Positions 1 to 6,142 of a stretch of DNA of 6,204 nucleotides are shown here, piece by piece (the stretch's first letter is position 1; the number at the start of each line of letters is the position of its first letter). The stretch comes from an uncultured Spirochaetales bacterium (GTDB lineage Bacteria > Spirochaetota > Spirochaetia > Treponematales > Treponemataceae). Below the pieces are notes generated by a model. It was not told the origin of the DNA and made no database searches. It saw nothing but the letters and a program-made list of their open reading frames with translations. The translations under genes and the position numbers were made by a program. The stretch lies in contig CAMGSV010000146.1 in assembly GCA_946061495.1 (NCBI GenBank), forward strand, positions 1 to 6,204. Reading direction: 5' to 3'.

Positions 1-1619
1 AGGTACTCACTGCAGGTACCCACAAAGCCACTGATGCCACCCTGTCCGTCCAGCACCAGCAGGGTGTCCACCGTCTTGTCCATGAAGCAGCGGTCGTGGC
101 TTACCACCACCAGACAGCCGCCGTAGCCTTCCAGAAAGGATTCCAGGATGGAGAGGGTAAAGATGTCAAAGTCGTTGGTGGGCTCGTCCAGCACCAGAAA
201 GTTGGGGTTTCCCATCAGGAGTCGCACCAGATACAGCCGCTTCAGCTCGCCGCCGGACAGGTTTGTCACTGCCGAGTACTGGATACGTCCCTCAAAGCCG
301 AACTGCTCCAGCAAGCGGGTGGCGGAAAGGGGCTTGCCGTTGTTCAGGGTGATGACCTCGGCGGCCTCCTGGATGTATTCCAGCACCGTAGGAACATGGC
401 AGCCTTCCTTGGCCATCTCCAGCTGGGGATTTTGCTGGTAGTAGCCGAAGACTGTGTTGACCCCAGTTTTGATGGTGCCCCTGTCTGGCTCCAGGCTGCC
501 GGTGAGCAGGTTCAGCAGGGTGGACTTGCCCGTGCCGTTGCCGCCGAAGATACCCAGCCGTTCCCCCTTGCGGAAGATGTAGGAGAAGTCCGTGATGACG
601 GGTCGAGGATTTCCTGCGGAGTCGGGCCAGGACTTGCACACCCTGTCCAGCTCCAGAATGGTGCCTCCCAGTCGGCGGCCAGCCACCTCAAAGGAAAATC
701 CCTTGTCTGCGGCGAATTTCTCCCGATTGATCATGCGGTGGATGGCATCAACCCTGGCCCTGGCCTTTGTCCCCCTGGCTTGGGGGCCCCGCAAGAGCCA
801 TTCCCGCTCTGTCCGCAGCACGGACTCAATGCGGCGCTCCGTGTTTGCCTCGATTTCAGCCTCCGTCTCCTTCTTCTCCAGATATTGGGAGTAGTTGCCA
901 GTGTAGAGCTTGATTCTGCTGCGGGCCAGCTCGTAGATGGAGGAGCAGACATTGTCCAGAAAGTAGCGGTCGTGGGTGACCATCAGCACGGCCCGCTGGG
1001 TGGTTCGCAGGTATTCCTCCAGCCAGGCGATGGAGGTGATGTCCAGCTGGTTGGTGGGCTCGTCCAGCAGCAGGAGACCCGTGTCGTCAATGAGCACCTG
1101 GGCCAGGGCAACCTTTTTCACCATGCCGCCGGAAAGGCTTCCCATGAGGGGTGACAGGTCGCTGATGCCCAGGGTGGTGAGAATCTGCCGAATCTGGCTC
1201 TCGTAGTTCCACAGGTCCCGTTGGGTCATCTCGTGGGAGAGGCTGTCCAGCTGGTCTTGGAGCCGCTGGGTGGCCTTCTGGTCCTGGCTTTCTCCCAGTT
1301 GGCGGCACACCTCCTCGTAGCGTCGGATGGTGGCCAGCTTGGTGCTTTCCGAGGTGAAGATATGGTCACGGATGGTGTCCTGGGGATTGTAGGCTGGATT
1401 TTGGGGGAGGAAGGAGATGCCGCATTCCTTGGCGGTGACGATGCTGCCTTCCTCCGCAGTGAGTGTTCCTGCGATGCAGGCCAGCAGGGTGCTCTTCCCG
1501 CTGCCGTTCCTGCCGATGAGAGCTGCCTTTTCCCCGCTGTTGAGGCCAAAGGTGACACCAGAAAAGAGGGGTGCGTCCCGCCCGATCTTGCCCAAGTCCT
1601 TGATAGAAAGCACATTCAT
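1..1619 (-). CDS. ABC-F family ribosome-associated ATPase, Uup-like (3' end beyond window)
   Basis: Soluble ATPase with two nucleotide-binding domains and no membrane segment. ABC-F proteins bind the ribosomal E site and relieve stalled or mis-set ribosomes. The 539 visible residues show domain 1 with Walker A GRNGSGKST (36-44), Q-loop FLPQNP, signature LSGG (162-165), Walker B LLLLDEPT with Glu187, and THDR (215-218). A charged linker follows (about 230-315) with EREWLLRGPQARGTK, the typical ABC-F P-site-tRNA interaction motif region. Domain 2 has GGNGTGKST (359-367), LSGGE (454-458), DEPTND (478-483) and SHDR (507-510). Both catalytic Glu are present, so both sites look active. The order and the NPNFLVLDEPTND style fit Uup-like members of about 600-650 aa, so a C-terminal coiled-coil of perhaps 80-100 aa is probably cut off by the edge. 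The start MNVLSI is the usual one. There is no good Shine-Dalgarno, and an in-frame TAG lies 14 codons upstream with no alternative start between. It follows the flavin reductase gene by 42 nt. An antibiotic-resistance role is possible but not supported. Confidence 0.93.
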   Translation of the reverse strand, partial: MNVLSIKDLGKIGRDAPLFSGVTFGLNSGEKAALIGRNGSGKSTLLACIAGTLTAEEGSIVTAKECGISFLPQNPAYNPQDTIRDHIFTSESTKLATIRRYEEVCRQLGESQDQKATQRLQDQLDSLSHEMTQRDLWNYESQIRQILTTLGISDLSPLMGSLSGGMVKKVALAQVLIDDTGLLLLDEPTNQLDITSIAWLEEYLRTTQRAVLMVTHDRYFLDNVCSSIYELARSRIKLYTGNYSQYLEKKETEAEIEANTERRIESVLRTEREWLLRGPQARGTKARARVDAIHRMINREKFAADKGFSFEVAGRRLGGTILELDRVCKSWPDSAGNPRPVITDFSYIFRKGERLGIFGGNGTGKSTLLNLLTGSLEPDRGTIKTGVNTVFGYYQQNPQLEMAKEGCHVPTVLEYIQEAAEVITLNNGKPLSATRLLEQFGFEGRIQYSAVTNLSGGELKRLYLVRLLMGNPNFLVLDEPTNDFDIFTLSILESFLEGYGGCLVVVSHDRCFMDKTVDTLLVLDGQGGISGFVGTCSEY

Positions 1620-1625
1620 GGCCTG

Positions 1626-1654
1626 AGTATAGCAGAAAGGGCGGGGATTGTCAT
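1626..1654 (-). promoter_or_regulatory. Predicted sigma-70 promoter of the ABC-F gene, leaderless spacing
   Basis: On the minus strand ATGACA (1649-1654) and TATACT (1626-1631) are separated by exactly 17 nt. TG occupies the extended -10 position (TGCTATACT). Each hexamer matches consensus at five of six bases. Counting the last T of the -10 box as -7 puts +1 at 1619, the A of the ABC-F start codon. No Shine-Dalgarno longer than AGG lies in between. The boxes are seen; their use is inferred. Read-through from the upstream flavin reductase gene is also likely, since no terminator is visible between them. Confidence 0.55.
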
Positions 1655-1661
1655 GATGAGA

Positions 1662-2138
1662 CTAGACCAGTCCCTCCTGCTGCCTGATGAAGGCTGCCAC
1701 CGCCTCACCCATGATCAAGTCAACGGAGCCTTCCCGAATTACCCGAATCAGGCGGCACTCAATCCAGCCTTTCAGATTGTAGGCGGGAATCACCAGGTCG
1801 GTGGCTGCTGCCTTTACTCCCTTGATGTCGAACAGCTTGAATTTATTTGCCGAGGGGTCGGAAATGGATCCGCATTGCCCGATGATGGGGTCGCTTTGGC
1901 TTGCTGGAATGCAGACGGCGAATTCCTTCGTCCGCTGGATGTTGCTGTCGCACTGATGGTTGGGGGCACAGGAGAAAATCAGTCTGGTGACCGGCTCATA
2001 GTCCATGGGCATGCACCAGTCTATGGGCGTCAGATTGTAGAGCCCTGGGGTGTTCCCCTTGGTGGCAATGAGGCTTGTTGCATCCCCCTTCAGCATTTTA
2101 TATGCGTGCACAAGGTTTTCCCTGCGAAATTTAGCCAT
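1662..2138 (-). CDS. Flavin reductase-like FMN-binding split-barrel protein
   Basis: 158-residue cytoplasmic protein of the flavin reductase-like domain family (PF01613 type, FMN-binding split barrel). Such proteins bind FMN and transfer electrons from NAD(P)H to flavin or another acceptor; the physiological partner cannot be read here. Recognisable features are the N-terminal strand with NTPGLYNLTPIDWCMPMDYEP (written across residues about 29-49), a region equivalent to the usual N-x-x-P-x-x-W-x-x-P flavin-binding segment. Next come CAPNHQCDSN, then EFAVCIPAS, IGQCGSISDPSANKF and a C-terminal IECRLIRV strand near a GEAV turn. It is full length for the short family members, with no signal peptide or membrane segment. 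The start is set by AGGAG located 6 nt before the ATG. It lies 23 nt after the tRNA-binding protein gene on the same strand, so the two are probably cotranscribed. It has several Cys residues for its size. An iron or ferredoxin link is not shown. Family call is firm; the substrate is unknown. Confidence 0.85.
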   Translation of the reverse strand: MAKFRRENLVHAYKMLKGDATSLIATKGNTPGLYNLTPIDWCMPMDYEPVTRLIFSCAPNHQCDSNIQRTKEFAVCIPASQSDPIIGQCGSISDPSANKFKLFDIKGVKAAATDLVIPAYNLKGWIECRLIRVIREGSVDLIMGEAVAAFIRQQEGLV

Positions 2139-2161
2139 GATATACTCCTGTTAACGGTGCC

Positions 2162-2698
2162 TCATCCCACCACGCCGTTCTTGTACACCGATGCGGTGAG
2201 GTATTTTCCCTCGGCGCCAATCCTCTTGCCCTCCAGCTCCACAAAGCCATCCCGCGTCACCAGGGGAAAGGCGAAGAACTTGTCGGGCTTCACGTAGCAC
2301 AGCTTTTCCTCCGGCGGCTCAAAGCCCTCCGGCTCCAGCTGGGTTCCCACCGCAAAGTCGGGGGCAAAGAGCACCTCGCAGGTTTCGTGGTCTGCCTCAG
2401 ATGTGTCGCCCTCCGAGGCGGCTAGCAGCATTCCGTTGCTCCGTACCCCACGGAAGTTGGCGGGCTTCAGGTTGTACACCAGGACGATGTGCTTGTCCTG
2501 CAGCTCCTCTGGCTTGTAGAAGGGGACGATGGAGCTGACAATCTGTCGAGGCTCTTCATCGCCGCAGTCCAGCGTCAGAATGTAGAGCATGGTTCCGCCG
2601 GGATGCTGCTCCACCTTGATGATTTTTGATACCTTCAGCACCACCTTGTCCCTGAACTGCTGGGCCAGGCTGGGCTGTGTCTCCATTGTTTCTTCCAT
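2162..2698 (-). CDS. Stand-alone tRNA-binding OB-fold protein, MetG C-terminal / Trbp111-like
   Basis: 178 residues. Residues about 14-105 are a tRNA-binding domain (PF01588 type, OB-fold) as found at the C-terminus of methionyl-tRNA synthetase, in Trbp111 and in EMAP-II/Arc1p. The family pattern is clear: VSKIIKVEQHPGG, LDCGDEEPRQIVSSI, YKPEELQDKHIVLV, NLKPANFRGVRSNGMLLAA. The typical HPNAD is HPGG here. The last 70 or so residues (CEVLFAPDF to the end, rich in Glu, Pro and Phe) are an extension seen in the stand-alone forms sometimes annotated as methionine-tRNA ligase beta subunit. It lacks HIGH and KMSKS, so it is not a synthetase. It could act as a homodimeric tRNA chaperone or as a partner in trans for MetG encoded elsewhere; this is inference. 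The first ATG is chosen because AGGAG lies 9 nt upstream; the next in-frame ATG, four codons later, is poorly spaced. It is the first gene of the probable minus-strand operon. Confidence 0.85.
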   Translation of the reverse strand: MEETMETQPSLAQQFRDKVVLKVSKIIKVEQHPGGTMLYILTLDCGDEEPRQIVSSIVPFYKPEELQDKHIVLVYNLKPANFRGVRSNGMLLAASEGDTSEADHETCEVLFAPDFAVGTQLEPEGFEPPEEKLCYVKPDKFFAFPLVTRDGFVELEGKRIGAEGKYLTASVYKNGVVG

Positions 2699-2765
2699 AA
2701 TTTGACGCTCCTAAAAATGATGGCTTGCTCCCTTCTATCCAGTCCAAGACGAAGGAAGTGACCCC

Positions 2766-2794
2766 ATTATAGTGGATGAAGGAAAAATTTTCAT
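2766..2794 (-). promoter_or_regulatory. Predicted promoter of the tRNA-binding protein operon
   Basis: A perfect TATAAT lies on the minus strand at 2766-2771, with ATGAAA (2789-2794; four of six) 17 nt upstream. The DNA upstream (about 2780-2820) is a run of A and T tracts that could act as an UP element. The predicted start is near 2759, giving a leader of about 61 nt. The leader contains a modest 8-bp hairpin (arms 2728-2735 and 2751-2758, one G-U pair). No T tract follows it, so it is not a terminator. Confidence 0.6.
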
Positions 2795-2857
2795 CATTTT
2801 TCAAATTTTATTTTTAAAAATGCATTTTTTCCCCTCCATTTACACAATAATTATTTA

Positions 2858-2949
2858 TGGAAAGAGGGCCCGGATTATTTTTCCTCCTTGTTCAGTTGGT
2901 TCTCTCCTTTTTCCTACACCTTTGCCGGGCCTTCTTTTCCAATTTTTTT
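2858..2949 (+). promoter_or_regulatory. Long leader stem-loop with T tract just before comM: terminator or attenuator candidate
   Basis: AAAGAGGGCCCGG (2861-2873) pairs with CCGGGCCTTCTTT (2925-2937) over 13 bp with one G-U. The pairing extends by TGG/CCA (2858-2860 with 2939-2941) across one bulged T. The loop is 51 nt and pyrimidine-rich. Seven Ts (2943-2949) follow the stem almost directly, and the comM ribosome binding site starts at 2953. On the plus strand this has the form of an intrinsic terminator; on the minus strand no T tract follows. It may end stray upstream transcripts or attenuate comM. No convincing comM -35/-10 pair was found between 2800 and 2900. The long loop lowers confidence. 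Confidence 0.45.
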
Positions 2950-2967
2950 CACAAGGAATGTGTTTGT

Positions 2968-4491
2968 ATGCAGATTTACAGCTTTTCACCCTTTGGATAC
3001 GAGGGCGCCATTGTGACGGTGGAGGTGGACCTGCGCCGGGGAATTCCTGGTGTTGACATGGTTGGATTGGCGGACGGTGCTGTGCGGGAGTCTCGGGAAC
3101 GGATGCGGTCGGCCCTGTTGAATTCAGACTTCCAGTTTCCCCCGGAACGAATTGTCATTAGCCTGTCCCCGGCGGATTTGAAGAAGGAGGGGGCTGGCTT
3201 TGATTTGGCCATTGCCTTGGCGGTATTGGCTGCGTCGGCCGGGGAGGGCGGGGTGCCAGAGGGACGGTGCCTTGTTATGGGAGAACTGGAGCTTTCGGGG
3301 AAGGTTCGTGCGGTGCGGGGGGTGAATGCCGCCGCCGCAACAGCACGGGAGCAGGGGATTTCCTGCTGCATTGTACCCGATGCCAATGCTGAAGAGGCCC
3401 GTTCTGTGGAGGGAATGAGGGTTTTTGCTGCCTCCAGTTTGCGTCAGGCCTTTGCCGGCATCTTATCCTACGGCAACTGGCCTGAGTATCAGTCGTTGAA
3501 TAGTCTGGACCGAGCGGAACAGGTGGAATTCCTTCCTTTGATGCCGGAATTGGATATGGCGGATGTGCGGGGTCAGGAAAAGCTGGTGCGGGGGCTGCAG
3601 GTGGCGGCTGCAGGTGGCCACAATGTGCTGGCCTTTGGGCCACCTGGTTGTGGCAAAACCTTGGCTATGGAAAAGTTTCCTGGTCTCCTGCCCCTTTTGA
3701 CTTGGAAGGAAGGCCAGCCCGTCACCAGAATTTATAGTCTGGCTGGTCTGCTGCCCCACAATCAGCCACTGATACGGGAACCTCCCTTTCGGATGCCCCA
3801 CCAAAGCGCCAGTTTGGAGGGGCTGGTGGGGGGTGGCTATCATTGCCGGCCAGGAGAAATTTCTCTGGCTCATAATGGGGTGCTGTTCTTGGACGAGGCT
3901 TCTGAGTTTCGTACCTCTGTGCTGCAGGCCCTCCGTGTTCCGTTGGAGACGGGGCACGTTACCCTCAGTCGGGCCGGTCGCAGCACCACCTATCCCGCCC
4001 GATTTCAGCTGCTGGTGGCTACCAATCCTTGTCCCTGCGGCAATTTTGGGGTGCCGGGAAAAATGTGCCTGTGCAGCATGAAGTCGGTGGAGCAGTACTG
4101 GCGGAAATTTTCGGCCCCCCTGCTGGACCGCATGGATATTCGGGTGCCGGTGCTTGTGCCGGGAGATGATGGCGGGACGAGCCTGTCCACCCAACAGTTG
4201 CGGCCAGCCATAGCCCGGGCGGTGGCAATCCAGCGACAAAGGCAGGGAAAGCCCAACAGCCATCTGCAGCCAGAGGAAATCCCGGAGATTTGTACCTACA
4301 CCGCCGCCGCCCAGCAGGTGCTGAACAAGGCGGTTCGTCTGGAAGGCTTTTCTCCCCGAGGAGTGGCCAGCTGCCTCAAGGTGGCCCGCACCATCGCTGA
4401 CATGGAGGGCGTGGCGCTTATCTCTGACAAGGCCATGGAGGAGGCTGTGCAGTTCCGCCGCAATGAAGGGGGGATGGGCTTGTGTTTCTGA
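2968..4491 (+). CDS. comM: ComM/YifB family Mg-chelatase-like AAA+ ATPase
   Basis: 507 residues, the usual length for ComM. The family forms hexameric AAA+ helicases; ComM promotes branch migration during integration of transforming DNA and is cytoplasmic. Domains in order: an N-terminal S5/Lon-like ChlI domain (about 1-165) with VEVDLRRGIPGVDMVGL, AVRESRERMRSA and SPADLKKEGAGFDL; the Mg-chelatase AAA+ core (about 190-395) with Walker A GPPGCGKT (224-231), Walker B VLFLDE (305-310), ATNPCPCG (351-358) and LLDRMD (385-390, arginine-finger region); and a C-terminal lid domain (about 400-500) with FSPRGVASCLKVARTIADME. The Cys cluster 355/357/367/369 fits the family's probable metal-binding loop. 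ATG 2968 is chosen because AAGGA lies 10 nt upstream and MQIYSFSPFG aligns with the family start. A longer in-frame start at 2857 would add 37 hydrophobic residues, has no ribosome binding site and runs through the leader hairpin. It is transcribed divergently from the tRNA-binding protein operon and converges on cysK. Confidence 0.95.
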   Translation: MQIYSFSPFGYEGAIVTVEVDLRRGIPGVDMVGLADGAVRESRERMRSALLNSDFQFPPERIVISLSPADLKKEGAGFDLAIALAVLAASAGEGGVPEGRCLVMGELELSGKVRAVRGVNAAAATAREQGISCCIVPDANAEEARSVEGMRVFAASSLRQAFAGILSYGNWPEYQSLNSLDRAEQVEFLPLMPELDMADVRGQEKLVRGLQVAAAGGHNVLAFGPPGCGKTLAMEKFPGLLPLLTWKEGQPVTRIYSLAGLLPHNQPLIREPPFRMPHQSASLEGLVGGGYHCRPGEISLAHNGVLFLDEASEFRTSVLQALRVPLETGHVTLSRAGRSTTYPARFQLLVATNPCPCGNFGVPGKMCLCSMKSVEQYWRKFSAPLLDRMDIRVPVLVPGDDGGTSLSTQQLRPAIARAVAIQRQRQGKPNSHLQPEEIPEICTYTAAAQQVLNKAVRLEGFSPRGVASCLKVARTIADMEGVALISDKAMEEAVQFRRNEGGMGLCF

Positions 4492-4531
4492 AAAAAAACT
4501 GAAATGGGAGGAATGTGCATCCCATTTCAGT
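4491..4531 (-). terminator. Intrinsic terminator of cysK, in the comM/cysK convergent gap
   Basis: CTGAAATGGGA (4499-4509) and TCCCATTTCAG (4520-4530) form a perfect 11-bp stem, 12 bp with the 4498/4531 pair, around a 10-nt loop. On the minus strand it is followed at once by eight Ts (complement of 4491-4498). It begins 26 nt after the cysK stop. On the plus strand the stem follows comM directly, but the T run (4544-4549) is 13 nt away, so termination in that direction would be weaker. The T tract overlaps the last base of the comM stop codon. Confidence 0.88.
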
Positions 4532-4556
4532 CTGGAATCATTTTTTGAGACTTGGT

Positions 4557-5489
4557 TTATGCCTCGAAGAGGGGAGTGGAAAGGTAGCGCTCCCCAGTGT
4601 CGGGCAGGAGAACGACAATAGTCTTGCCCTTGTTTTCCGGGCGGCGGGCTACTTGGATGGCAGCCCACAAAGCTGCTCCGCTGGAAATGCCCACCAGTAC
4701 TCCCTCCTTTTTTCCCAGGAGGCGGCCAGTTTCAAAGGCATCCTGACTGGCCACGGGAATAATCTCATCATACACCGTGGTATCCAGCACCTCAGGAACA
4801 AAGCCTGCTCCGATGCCCTGGATTTTGTGGGGGCCAGCCTTTCCTTGGGATAGCACTGGTGAATCGGTGGGCTCCACTGCCACCACCCTCACGCCGGAAA
4901 TTTTTTCCTTCAGGTACTGGCCCACACCGGTCACCGTACCACCAGTGCCTACGCCGGCTACAAAGAAATCTACCTGGCCGTCTGTGTCCTGGAGGATTTC
5001 CGGGCCGGTGGTCTCACGGTGGGCCTGGGGATTGGCAGGATTCTCAAACTGGCCGGGAATAAAGCTGTTGGGAATCTGCTGGGCCAGCTCCTGTGCCCGC
5101 TGGATGGCTCCCTTCATGCCCTTGGCTCCCTCCGTCAACTCCAGCTCCGCTCCGTAGGCCTTGGCCAGCTGACGGCGCTCCACAGACATGGTTTCCGGCA
5201 TGACGAGAATAAGACGGTAGCCCCGGGCTGCTGCCACGGAGGCCAGGCCAATGCCCGTGTTGCCAGAGGTGGGCTCGATGATGACGGAATCTGGCTTCAG
5301 CGTGCCGTCGGCCTCTGCTTGGTTGACCATGGCACGGGCGATGCGGTCTTTGACGGAGCCAGCTGGATTGAACAGCTCCAGCTTTGCCAGAATGCGGGCT
5401 TCCAGTCCCAGCGCCTTCTGCAGCTTGGTCAATTCCAGCAGGGGGGTGCGTCCAATGAGCTGGTCTGCGGATGTGTAGATATTTGCCAT
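4557..5489 (-). CDS. cysK: Cysteine synthase (O-acetylserine sulfhydrylase), PLP-dependent
   Basis: 310 residues, full length for CysK. It makes L-cysteine and acetate from O-acetyl-L-serine and sulfide in the cytoplasm. It belongs to fold type II PLP enzymes. Lys47 in NPAGSVKDRIA forms the Schiff base with PLP. TSGNTG (74-79) is the substrate and cofactor loop. GTGGT (181-185) binds the PLP phosphate. Ser270 in GISSGAA is near the pyridine N1. HKIQGIGAGFVP (221-232) is the usual OASS segment, and PDTGERYLST is the typical C-terminal block. All catalytic residues are present, so activity is expected. The start is supported by AAGGAGG 5 nt before the ATG. The gene is monocistronic: a strong promoter with an operator-like repeat lies upstream and a clear terminator downstream. 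No serine acetyltransferase gene is next to it. CysM or cystathionine beta-synthase activity cannot be ruled out by sequence alone, but the motifs and length favour CysK. Confidence 0.96.
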   Translation of the reverse strand: MANIYTSADQLIGRTPLLELTKLQKALGLEARILAKLELFNPAGSVKDRIARAMVNQAEADGTLKPDSVIIEPTSGNTGIGLASVAAARGYRLILVMPETMSVERRQLAKAYGAELELTEGAKGMKGAIQRAQELAQQIPNSFIPGQFENPANPQAHRETTGPEILQDTDGQVDFFVAGVGTGGTVTGVGQYLKEKISGVRVVAVEPTDSPVLSQGKAGPHKIQGIGAGFVPEVLDTTVYDEIIPVASQDAFETGRLLGKKEGVLVGISSGAALWAAIQVARRPENKGKTIVVLLPDTGERYLSTPLFEA

Positions 5490-5522
5490 GATGGCCTCCT
5501 TCAGTGTGATTTCAACGAGGCC

Positions 5523-5551
5523 ATTCTACTTCTCTTTTCCTACTGAGTCAA
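5523..5551 (-). promoter_or_regulatory. cysK sigma-70 promoter
   Basis: On the minus strand TTGACT (5546-5551) and TAGAAT (5523-5528) are separated by exactly 17 nt, each one base from consensus. The predicted start is near 5516, giving a 27-nt leader that ends in the strong AAGGAGG site of cysK. The -35 box is embedded in an inverted repeat described separately. Confidence 0.78.
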
Positions 5552-5558
5552 TAGGAAA
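5536..5558. promoter_or_regulatory. Inverted-repeat operator candidate over the cysK -35 box
   Basis: A 23-bp inverted repeat: perfect 7-bp outer arms TTTCCTA and TAGGAAA around the 9-nt core TTGACTCAG, itself palindromic (TGACTCA) apart from its outer pair. Ten of eleven arm positions pair. It covers the whole -35 hexamer and much of the spacer, where a bound dimeric repressor would block RNA polymerase. Cysteine synthase genes are often controlled by Rrf2-family regulators (for example CymR), but I cannot assign the regulator from this site. Confidence 0.6.
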
Positions 5559-5603
5559 TGAGTGAGCTTGGTAACGGTTGTTGGAGGGTTTTATGTTCAG
5601 GAC

Positions 5604-5644
5604 AAAAAAAGACTGCCCCGAAGTTCCGTGCATTTTCAGGGCAG
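5604..5644 (-). terminator. Intrinsic terminator downstream of the EAL remnant
   Basis: On the minus strand CTGCCCTGAA pairs with TTCGGGGCAG over 10 bp (arms 5635-5644 and 5613-5622, one G-U) around a 12-nt loop. It is followed by TC and then seven Ts (complement of 5604-5610). It starts 21 nt after the stop of the EAL fragment and insulates cysK from that transcript. Confidence 0.85.
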
Positions 5645-5665
5645 CCATTTCTGGCAAGGCTGGTT

Positions 5666-6057
5666 CTAGGTGTTGGGATGGCGTGCCACTGGCTGGCCGT
5701 TCTCCAGCTTGTCCAACCACAGCTCAAAATCCAGCAATCCCCGGGGAATCTGGTATTCCTTGGCCACCTGGACAAAGGATTCCAGGAAGGTGGGATTCTG
5801 GAAATAGTGCTGTCGGGAAAGGTTGAAGGAGGTGGGCAGGAGATGCCGTCCTTCCCGCTGCCACCGCTGCAGGGTCTTGCAGACCTCGGTGAACATGTGC
5901 AGGTCCAACTGGCAAATCTTTCCGTTGCCTTCAAAGAGGGGAATGAAGTCCGAGGGGAAAATCACCCCTTTTCGGGATGGAACCAGCGGACCAGGGCCTC
6001 GGCGGCGGTTCCGCAGTTCATGGGACTGGCAAGCCAGCCCCGGGAGTCTTGCATCAT
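5666..6057 (-). pseudogene. Decayed EAL-domain (cyclic-di-GMP phosphodiesterase-like) fragment
   Basis: Two reading frames together give a stretch of EAL domain. In the upstream frame AEALVRWFHPEKG (the EAL motif itself) ends at a TGA (5962-5964). One frame back, VIFPSDFIPLFEGNGKI continues with LDLHMF, then SFNLSR (conserved Asn) and IPRGLLDFEL (the ELTE position), and stops at 5666. A full EAL domain is about 240 residues; only about 110 are recognisable. The segment before EALVRW does not look like the usual strand leading into the motif. The DDFG and later Lys/Glu catalytic motifs are absent, although LDKLENGQPVA recalls the segment just before DDFG. It therefore cannot be an active phosphodiesterase. 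No good Shine-Dalgarno or promoter is visible. The frame change falls in a run of four A and four G, consistent with a one-base loss. The 5' limit is uncertain; I used the first in-frame ATG. Confidence 0.75.
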
Positions 6058-6105
6058 GTCTTGGGGTGTGCTGTCCTGCTGCAAAACATCACTCTCGTTG
6101 AGTTT

Positions 6106-6136
6106 AAAAAAGAAAACTATCCTTTCGGATAGTTTT
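6106..6136 (-). terminator. Intrinsic terminator of the tRNA-Leu gene
   Basis: A perfect 10-bp stem (arms 6113-6122 and 6127-6136) with a GAAA tetraloop on the minus strand, followed by TTTTCTTTTTT. It lies 6 nt beyond the tRNA 3' end. On the plus strand the stem is followed by TTTTTCTT, so it could work in both directions. Confidence 0.88.
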
Positions 6137-6142
6137 TCTTAA

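Noticed and set aside
96..2297. Long plus-strand open frames at 96-1154 and 1221-2297
   Set aside because: They lie opposite the ABC-F, flavin reductase and tRNA-binding genes, which have clear motifs and ribosome binding sites. The plus-strand products have low-complexity Gln/Gly/Val/Leu composition and no recognisable domain.
2556..2804. 82-residue minus-strand open frame overlapping the start of the tRNA-binding protein gene
   Set aside because: It runs through the predicted promoter and leader of that gene in another frame and shows no family features.
2857..2967. In-frame upstream ATG that would add 37 hydrophobic residues to ComM
   Set aside because: There is no ribosome binding site before 2857, the added segment is absent from the family, and it overlaps the leader hairpin. 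ATG 2968 has AAGGA upstream and matches the family start.
3463..4668. 401-residue minus-strand open frame opposite comM
   Set aside because: It is antisense to an intact comM with all AAA+ motifs, crosses the comM/cysK terminator, and its His/Gln/Pro-rich product resembles no family I know.
5558..6142. 194-residue plus-strand open frame over the EAL remnant
   Set aside because: Its product has no domain resemblance and no ribosome binding site. The minus strand gives recognisable EAL motifs and a matching terminator.
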